Source of the DNA: an uncultured Oscillospiraceae bacterium
GTDB taxonomy: Bacteria > Bacillota > Clostridia > Oscillospirales > Oscillospiraceae
NCBI GenBank assembly: GCA_958423465.1
Contig: CATZRD010000043.1
Location: 1-19,370, forward strand
Reading direction: 5' to 3'
Length of the DNA stretch: 19,370 bases
Under the pieces are notes generated by a model that saw only the letters and a program-made list of their open reading frames with translations, was not told the origin of the DNA and ran no database searches. A program made the position numbers and the translations under genes. Positions within the stretch are counted from its first letter, which is position 1; every line of letters starts with the position of its first letter. Positions 15,414 to 19,370 of the stretch are shown in pieces.

Positions 15414-15965
15414 TCAGGTCAGGTCTTTTACCATAAAGAGGTTATCCCCGTAGGACCCGTCCTTGTACTTGAAGGCGCGGGGGATGGTCCCCGTGGCTTC
15501 AAAGCCCATTTTTTTGTACAGCCCGATGGCGGGGGCGTTGGCGGACACCACCTCCAGCTCCGCCTGCTCGAACCCGGCGGTCTTTGCTCCCGCCAGGATC
15601 TCGCCCATCAGCGCCGTCCCGATGCCCAAGCCCCAGAAGGCCCGGTACAGGGAGATGCCCACCCGGCACCGGTGCCGCATCCGGTTTCGCTCCGACGCGG
15701 GGGCGAAGGAGCAGGTCCCCGCCAGCTGGCCCTCCACATAGGCCGACACCATCAAGCGGCGGGGGTGTTCCGCGGCCTTCCGCAGGAACTCCCGCTCCTC
15801 CTCCAGGTCGGTCCGTACCTCCTCCGGCTCCCGGATCATGTAGGGCGTCTCAGCGGAGGTAGTCATCAAATAGTCCAGCATCATCTCCGCGTCGCCCTCC
15901 ACCGGCGCCCGGAGGAGGCAGGTTCTGCCGTTTTTCAGCAAAACGGTCTTTTCCTGATAATCCAT
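15414..15965 (-). CDS. GNAT-family N-acetyltransferase
   Basis: A 183-aa acetyl-CoA-dependent acetyltransferase. Motif A appears as WGLGIGTAL at 111-119 (acetyl-CoA pyrophosphate binding) and motif B as the NAPAIGLYKKMGF stretch at about 143-155. The acceptor could be a small amine, a peptide or a protein and cannot be told from sequence. The ATG at 15965 has GAGGT about 10 nt upstream; longer in-frame extensions would run into the duplicated end of era and are rejected. Its start lies 20 nt after the abandoned era stop codon at 15986, showing that era and this gene were once tightly spaced. Confidence 0.88.
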   Translation of the reverse strand: MDYQEKTVLLKNGRTCLLRAPVEGDAEMMLDYLMTTSAETPYMIREPEEVRTDLEEEREFLRKAAEHPRRLMVSAYVEGQLAGTCSFAPASERNRMRHRCRVGISLYRAFWGLGIGTALMGEILAGAKTAGFEQAELEVVSANAPAIGLYKKMGFEATGTIPRAFKYKDGSYGDNLFMVKDLT

Positions 15966-15985
15966 TGTATTTTCGACCTCTTTCT

Positions 15986-16042
15986 TTACTGTTCGTCGTA
16001 GCCGAAGGAGCGGATATAGTTCAGATTGTCCCGCCAATTCTC
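15986..16042 (-). pseudogene. Abandoned 3' end of era
   Basis: Read on the minus strand this encodes ENWRDNLNYIRSFGYDEQ and TAA, identical to the last 18 residues of the active era except Leu for Val. Yet 14 of 57 bases differ, and most changes are synonymous. The stub uses GC-ending codons (CGC, TCC, TTC, GGC) typical of this genome. It has no start codon or gene body. A 15-bp identical core (16029-16043) matches 16245-16259 in era, 216 bp away. Confidence 0.9.
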
Positions 16043-16043
16043 C

Positions 16044-16201
16044 CACAGGGCTTTCGCCCTGCGGGAACCCTTGATTTTATCCGTTTACGGGCGAAATGAA
16101 TTCGCCCTACGCAATTCTCCGCTGCGCTCCGAATTGACGCCGCATTGCGGCGGCTCGCTTACGCTCGCAGAAGAATTGGCACGGGGAATTCTTCTGCTTT
16201 C
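16044..16201. repeat. Palindrome-rich insert behind era
   Basis: A noncoding 158-bp segment packed with hairpins: cagggc / gccctg (16046-16061), gggcga / tcgccc (about 16089-16107), caattc / gaattg (16112-16136), cgccgc / gcggcg (16139-16153), and agaagaatt / aattcttct (near 16170-16196). Nine-base pieces of the recombination-like core recur inside it in both orientations (16112-16120 and 16172-16180). With the recoded gene end it forms a 216-bp unit inserted in era. Confidence 0.7.
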
Positions 16202-17098
16202 TCATTGCTCGTCATATCCAAAACTTCGGATGTAGTTGACATTATCCCGCCAATTCTCCTTCACTTTCACCCAGGTCTCCATATAGACCTTCTCCCCCAT
16301 GAACCGCTCGATGTCCTCCCGGGCGTGGGAGCTGATCTTTTTCAGCATGGCCCCGTTTTTGCCAATGATGATGCCCTTGTGGCTGGCCTTCTCGCAGTAG
16401 ATGGTCACGTCCAGGTCGATGACCCCGTCGTCCCGCTGGGAGAATTTGGTGACCTCGATGGCCACGCCGTGGGGGACCTCCTTGTCCAGGTTTCTGAGCA
16501 GCTTCTCCCGGACGATCTCCGCCACGATCTGGCGCTCCGGCTGGTCGGTGGTCATGCCGTCGGGGAAGAGCTGGGGGCCCTCCTCCGCGTATTTGGCCAG
16601 CTGGTCCATCAGCTCCTCCAGACCCTCCTTCCGCTGGGCGGAGACGGGGATGATGGCGTCGAAATCGTGCTCGGCGCTGTAGGCCGCCATGACCTCCAGC
16701 AGCACGGGCTTCTCCACGGTGTCGATCTTGTTGATGACCAGCACCGCCGGCAGGCTCTCCTCTTTGATGCGGGCGATGAGCTCCCGCTCCGGGACCCCCA
16801 CCTTGGCCACAGGCTCCACCAGCAGGCACACGGCGTCCACGTCCGCCACGGAGTCCTTCACCACCTTCACCATATAGTCCCCCAGCCGGGTGCGGGCCCG
16901 GTGGAGGCCCGGGGTGTCCATGAGCACGAACTGGGTGTCCCCCCGGTTCACTACGCCGCAGATGCGGTTCCGGGTGGTCTGGGGCTTGGAGGAGACAATG
17001 GCGATCTTCTCCCCCACCAGGGCGTTGGTCAGAGTGGATTTGCCCACGTTGGGCCGGCCGGCAATGGTGATCATGGCGGTTTTTTTGATCTCGTTCAT
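16202..17098 (-). CDS. era: GTPase Era, with a replaced C-terminal coding end
   Basis: A 298-aa essential-type GTPase that binds the 3' end of 16S rRNA in 30S assembly. G1 GRPNVGKS at 14-21, switch Thr 41-42, G3 DTPG at 61-64, G4 NKID at 123-126, G5 SAQ at 153-155, and a C-terminal KH domain with IIGKNG are present. Start at 17098, GAGG 9 nt upstream. The last 18 codons (16205-16258) use AT-richer wobble choices (CGA, AGT, TTT, GGA, CAA) than the gene body, while a host-like copy of the same peptide remains 216 bp downstream. The product is full length, so function should be kept. Confidence 0.96.
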   Translation of the reverse strand: MNEIKKTAMITIAGRPNVGKSTLTNALVGEKIAIVSSKPQTTRNRICGVVNRGDTQFVLMDTPGLHRARTRLGDYMVKVVKDSVADVDAVCLLVEPVAKVGVPERELIARIKEESLPAVLVINKIDTVEKPVLLEVMAAYSAEHDFDAIIPVSAQRKEGLEELMDQLAKYAEEGPQLFPDGMTTDQPERQIVAEIVREKLLRNLDKEVPHGVAIEVTKFSQRDDGVIDLDVTIYCEKASHKGIIIGKNGAMLKKISSHAREDIERFMGEKVYMETWVKVKENWRDNVNYIRSFGYDEQ

Positions 17099-17126
17099 TC
17101 AGGTGATCCTCAACTTTCTTATTTTT

Positions 17127-17159
17127 CCGGTATTGAGCGTACCGGAGGTTCTTTTTTTT
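17127..17159 (+). terminator. Possible terminator at cassette edge
   Basis: A 6-bp stem ccggta / taccgg with a 7-nt loop, followed six bases later by eight T on the plus strand. It lies just before era, facing the cassette side. No plus-strand gene is known upstream, so its role is unclear. Confidence 0.3.
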
Positions 17160-17182
17160 GGGCCTGCGGCCCCGGGCCACAA

Positions 17183-17575
17183 GTTTGATTTAACTTTCAG
17201 TCTGTTTGGAGCTGTTCCGCGCTCCGGCGCGGCGAAGCAATCGGGGCCTGCCCGGCCCCGGACCCCGGGTCGCTTTTTGCTCGTGCAAAAAGTGACCACA
17301 CTCGGCCTAAGAGCCGCCGCGAGCGGCGGTTGGCCTCGTAAGCGCCCGCCTGCGGGCGGGTGAAAATGCGCCCAGGGGGGTTCCCCCTGGGAACCCCCTT
17401 TCGGGGGAGTCTGTGCGGGTGAAGAGTTTGTAATGCCTCCGAATGACTGATCCTTCGGGGTTCTGATCTATGGAACCATCTGGTCCAACTTCGGCTGTCG
17501 CCCTCCTCATTAGAAAGCCCTGCGGGCGGCCTTCCGGATAGGGGGCTACGGGCTGTTAAAGGGAAAGAGCCATCT
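17183..17575 (-). repeat. Left arm of long inverted repeat
   Basis: The mirror of 18164-18457. The inner 92 bp (17484-17575) is a perfect reverse complement of 18164-18255. Next come about 75 bp of clear but diverged match, ending in a perfect 19-bp block (17411-17429). The outermost 49 bp (17183-17231) matches at 43 of 49. Between them lie hairpins that differ from the other arm, including ggtcgctttttgc / gcaaaaagtgacc (17268-17297) and extra palindromes near 17370-17405. This arm is about 100 bp longer than its mate. Confidence 0.9.
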
Positions 17576-17603
17576 GTTTATTTTTGGCATAGGACGGTGG
17601 TCT

Positions 17604-17807
17604 TTACCGCTCGTCCGACCTGCCTACCAGATAGTCAATCGTCACACCGTAATAATCCGCAAGGGCGATCAGCATTTTGATATTGGGCTCGTTGTTCTCA
17701 CTCTCATAAAACTGATACCCCCGGATGCTGATTCCCAAATAATCTGCCAGTTCTTTTTGGGGTGTCCCCTTCTCTTTCCGCAAACTTTTCAGTCTTTCTC
17801 CGTACAT
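17604..17807 (-). CDS. Small XRE-family regulator of the cassette
   Basis: A 67-aa protein that is almost only a Cro/C1-type helix-turn-helix (residues about 5-60, KGTPQKELADYLGISIRGYQ as recognition region, ending in IDYLVGRSD as often in this family). It lies inside the inverted-repeat cassette and diverges from the 83-aa gene across a 78-bp gap that holds a strong promoter and repeated acatgta motifs. It is most likely a repressor of that promoter. The ATG at 17807 has AAGGG upstream. It is less GC-rich than the genes around the cassette, suggesting transfer. Confidence 0.85.
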   Translation of the reverse strand: MYGERLKSLRKEKGTPQKELADYLGISIRGYQFYESENNEPNIKMLIALADYYGVTIDYLVGRSDER

Positions 17808-17820
17808 TGCTATTTCCCTT

Positions 17821-17850
17821 TTGACATGTATATTTTATTCGTGCTATAAC
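17821..17850 (+). promoter_or_regulatory. Promoter of the 83-aa cassette gene
   Basis: Consensus TTGACA (17821-17826), an 18-nt spacer, and TATAAC (17845-17850). The gene starts at 17886 behind AGGAGGT (17871-17877). Confidence 0.8.
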
Positions 17851-17870
17851 ATGTATAGAAAATACGTGTT
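17824..17870. promoter_or_regulatory. Candidate operator sites for the cassette XRE protein
   Basis: The 9-bp string acatgtata occurs at 17824-17832 and 17849-17857, overlapping the -35 and following the -10. An imperfect inverted repeat, aacatgtat / atacgtgtt with a 5-nt spacer, spans 17848-17870. Binding there would block the plus-strand promoter. Confidence 0.55.
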
Positions 17871-17885
17871 AGGAGGTATCCCCTT

Positions 17886-18137
17886 ATGACAGACGCCATG
17901 CGAGTTTTATATCAGTACGCCCAGGAGCGGGAAGTACGGAAGTACCTGCTGTCCCCGGAGTATCGTAACATCTGCCAGGCAGAGGAACGCCAGACCCAAG
18001 CACTGCTGGAAAAATATCCCGACATCGGCCCCCAGCTGGACGATCTGCTCTCTGAATCCAATCTGAGCCAAAGCTTTGAGCAGGAGGCCATCTTTCAGGC
18101 CGCCTTTGTCATCGCGGCAGACCTCTTTTCCCGATAG
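17886..18137 (+). CDS. 83-aa protein of the cassette, possibly DUF6809-like
   Basis: A small acidic, helix-rich protein beginning MTDAMRVLYQYAQEREVRKY, with PEYRNICQAEERQ in the middle and a hydrophobic C-terminal helix (about 66-83). The layout (short helical protein with PEYR and a paired-Glu motif) resembles small proteins grouped as DUF6809 in gut Firmicutes; this is from memory and unverified. There is no catalytic motif or signal peptide. The ribosome site is excellent (AGGAGGT, 8 nt) and the promoter near consensus, so it is surely expressed when not repressed. The divergent XRE gene is its likely repressor. It could be a cassette accessory, a toxin-like part or an anti-repressor; nothing decides between these. 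Confidence 0.75.
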   Translation: MTDAMRVLYQYAQEREVRKYLLSPEYRNICQAEERQTQALLEKYPDIGPQLDDLLSESNLSQSFEQEAIFQAAFVIAADLFSR

Positions 18138-18163
18138 TCCGGTGCACCCCGCCCCGCACCAAT

Positions 18164-18457
18164 AGATGGCTCTTTCCCTTTAACAGCCCGTAGCCCCCTA
18201 TCCGGAAGGCCGCCCGCAGGGCTTTCTAATGAGGAGGGCGACAGCCGAAGTTGGAATAGATGGTTCTGTAGATCAGAAACCCGTAGGAATCTGTCGTTCG
18301 GCGGCATGACAAACTCTTCACCCGCACAGCAGTCCGCCAAAAGCGGTGGTCCGGCCCGAAGGGGGCCGGCGGCGTTTTGGTTACTTTGCCGCCGAGGGCA
18401 AAGTAACACGCGCCGGGGCGCGGAACAGCCCCAAACAGCCTGAAAGTCATATCAGAC
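18164..18457 (+). repeat. Right arm of long inverted repeat
   Basis: The mate of 17183-17575, with a perfect inner 92 bp (18164-18255). It carries a hairpin, ttactttgcc / ggcaaagtaa (18381-18406), in the place where the left arm has its own hairpin of the same kind, and a 49-bp outer block (18409-18457) with 43 matches. It ends 45 bp before the ybeY stop codon. Confidence 0.9.
18229..18309 (+). CDS. Possible 26-aa micro-ORF in the repeat arm
   Basis: The frame begins MRRATAEVGIDGSVDQKPVG and stops at TGA 18307-18309. The mirrored frame in the left arm starts at 17510 and keeps the same phase over the first 20 codons (MRRATAEVGPDGSIDQNPEG) although the DNA differs. No good ribosome site is seen. 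It may be a real peptide or just repeat sequence. Confidence 0.25.
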   Translation: MRRATAEVGIDGSVDQKPVGICRSAA

Positions 18458-18502
18458 TGGGGTCCGGGGCTGGAAGCCCCACCCTGTAGAGGCTGGAAAA
18501 GC

Positions 18503-19003
18503 CTATCTCTCCAGCCCCAGCTCCGCCATAATGGCTTCTTCCCGCTGCCGCATGAGGGCCTTCTGGGGTCCCTCGTCCAGGTGGTCGTAGCCCAGCAGGT
18601 GCAGAATGGAGTGGACCGTGAGATACGCCAGCTCCCGGCGGTTGGAGTGGCCGTACTCCTTGGCCTGGGCCTTCACCCGCTCCATGGAGATGACCATATC
18701 TCCCAGAGGGACCAGCCCCGTGGCCGGGTCCGTCAGGTCATCCTCCTCTGTGGGGGGCTGGCCGGGAACCAGGTCGAACTCCGGAAAACTCAGCACATCT
18801 GTGGGCCGGTCCACGCCCCGCATATCCAGATTGATCCGGTGGATGCCCCCGTCGTCGGTGAGCAGCACGTCCACCTCGCAGGGGACGGCGACGCCCTCCG
18901 CCGCCAGGGCGGTGCGGATGGCCCGGCGGATCAGGGCGCAGTTGCCCTGGCTGGCCGCCCCGGGCACGTCGGCTGTCACCGGGATATAGTGTCGCTTCGC
19001 CAT
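18503..19003 (-). CDS. ybeY: Endoribonuclease YbeY
   Basis: A 166-aa zinc RNase used in 16S rRNA 3'-end maturation and ribosome quality control. The defining motif HSILHLLGYDH (residues about 130-140) supplies the three zinc-binding His. RGVDRPTDVLSFP is the usual upstream signature. It starts 9 nt after the phoH stop, so the pair is coupled. In Firmicutes ybeY is normally followed closely by dgkA, cdd or era. Here about 1.4 kb of repeats and the cassette separate it from era. Confidence 0.95.
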   Translation of the reverse strand: MAKRHYIPVTADVPGAASQGNCALIRRAIRTALAAEGVAVPCEVDVLLTDDGGIHRINLDMRGVDRPTDVLSFPEFDLVPGQPPTEEDDLTDPATGLVPLGDMVISMERVKAQAKEYGHSNRRELAYLTVHSILHLLGYDHLDEGPQKALMRQREEAIMAELGLER

Positions 19004-19012
19004 GGCTTGTCC

Positions 19013-19370
19013 CTACTTTCTCTTTCCCTTGCCGGCGGAGCCGGTATTCTTATAGTAATCGTCGTAGGCCTTGATGATCCGCTGGACCATCACGTGGCGG
19101 ACCACGTCCTGGTCCGTCAGCTCGCAGACCCCCACGCCCTCCACGTTTTTCAGCACCCGGATGGCCTCCTTCAGGCCGGAGGTCTTGTCCGCCGGCAGGT
19201 CGATCTGGGTCACGTCGCCGGTGATGACCACCTTGGAGCCGAAGCCCATGCGGGTCAAAAACATCTTCATCTGCTCCCGGCTGGTGTTTTGGGCCTCGTC
19301 CAGAATGATGAAGCTGTCGTCCAGGGTCCGGCCCCGCATATAGGCCAGCGGGGCCACCTCGATGTTCCCC
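19013..19370 (-). CDS. phoH: PhoH-like ATPase, C-terminal part only
   Basis: The last 118 codons of a minus-strand gene that continues past the right edge. Walker B is clear (DDSFIILDEAQN), then MKMFLTRMGFGSKVVITGD, a PhoH-family hallmark. It ends in a Lys-rich tail. Walker A lies outside the window. PhoH-like proteins are cytosolic P-loop ATPases linked to RNA handling, and pairing with ybeY is near-universal. The frame stays open to the last base, so the start is not visible. Confidence 0.93.
   Translation of the reverse strand, partial: GNIEVAPLAYMRGRTLDDSFIILDEAQNTSREQMKMFLTRMGFGSKVVITGDVTQIDLPADKTSGLKEAIRVLKNVEGVGVCELTDQDVVRHVMVQRIIKAYDDYYKNTGSAGKGKRK

Noticed and set aside
15965..16046. 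Longer N-terminus for the GNAT protein starting near 16046
   Set aside because: The extension is the out-of-frame antisense-free reading of the abandoned era end, has no ribosome site, and adds nothing like a GNAT domain.
17183..18457. Insertion sequence
   Set aside because: No transposase, recombinase or remnant of one is encoded in the core or arms, so it cannot be called an autonomous IS.

Overview
The window looks like the chromosome of a GC-rich gut Clostridia member, probably an Oscillospiraceae-type organism (Flavonifractor, Lawsonibacter or Oscillibacter grade). The grounds are strong AGGAGG ribosome sites, an HPr with both His15 and Ser46, the Firmicutes cluster phoH-ybeY-era-yqzL-recO, mutS2, and GC-rich third codon positions. 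The genus is an inference. Almost every gene is on the minus strand; the exceptions are tRNA-Arg and two small plus-strand genes.

Positions 1-7550 (minus strand, read right to left) hold an arginine deiminase locus: arcA, arcB, arcC and a YfcC/DcuC-type antiporter. Arginine is imported in exchange for ornithine, deiminated to citrulline, split to ornithine and carbamoyl phosphate, and used to make ATP. After it come an unusual regulator with two complete AraC-type DNA-binding domains and an AT-hook tail, which has its own extended -10 promoter with a perfect 12-bp palindrome at +1, then an M20 amidohydrolase and the start of a B3/B4-domain protein. Positions 7550-8345 hold the arc leader, a plus-strand tRNA-Arg(ACG) with promoter and terminator, and palindromic repeats that copy the 3' end of the tRNA.

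Positions 8346-11565 hold a membrane-tethered XRE regulator, uvrC and HPr. Positions 11566-17098 hold mutS2, a small membrane protein, recO, a 45-codon yqzL-like gene, a GNAT acetyltransferase and era. Positions 18503-19370 hold ybeY and the end of phoH.

The notable biology is repeat-driven. (1) era has two 3' ends 216 bp apart. The one in use is AT-richer in wobble positions, while the abandoned stub downstream encodes almost the same peptide with host-like codons and sits 20 nt before the next gene. This fits a small element that inserted at a 15-bp core and brought a replacement gene end. (2) mutS2 shows a related picture: a 91-bp direct repeat (89/91) covering its last 13 codons and stop, 205 bp apart, flanking a palindrome-rich insert. 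(3) The tRNA-Arg 3' end is copied once inverted and once direct just downstream. (4) Between ybeY and era lies a cassette bounded by long inverted repeats, with a perfect 92-bp inner part and decayed outer parts. It encloses an AT-richer core with a divergent XRE regulator and an 83-aa protein. Together these suggest that small non-autonomous elements have repeatedly entered gene 3' ends and intergenic gaps here.
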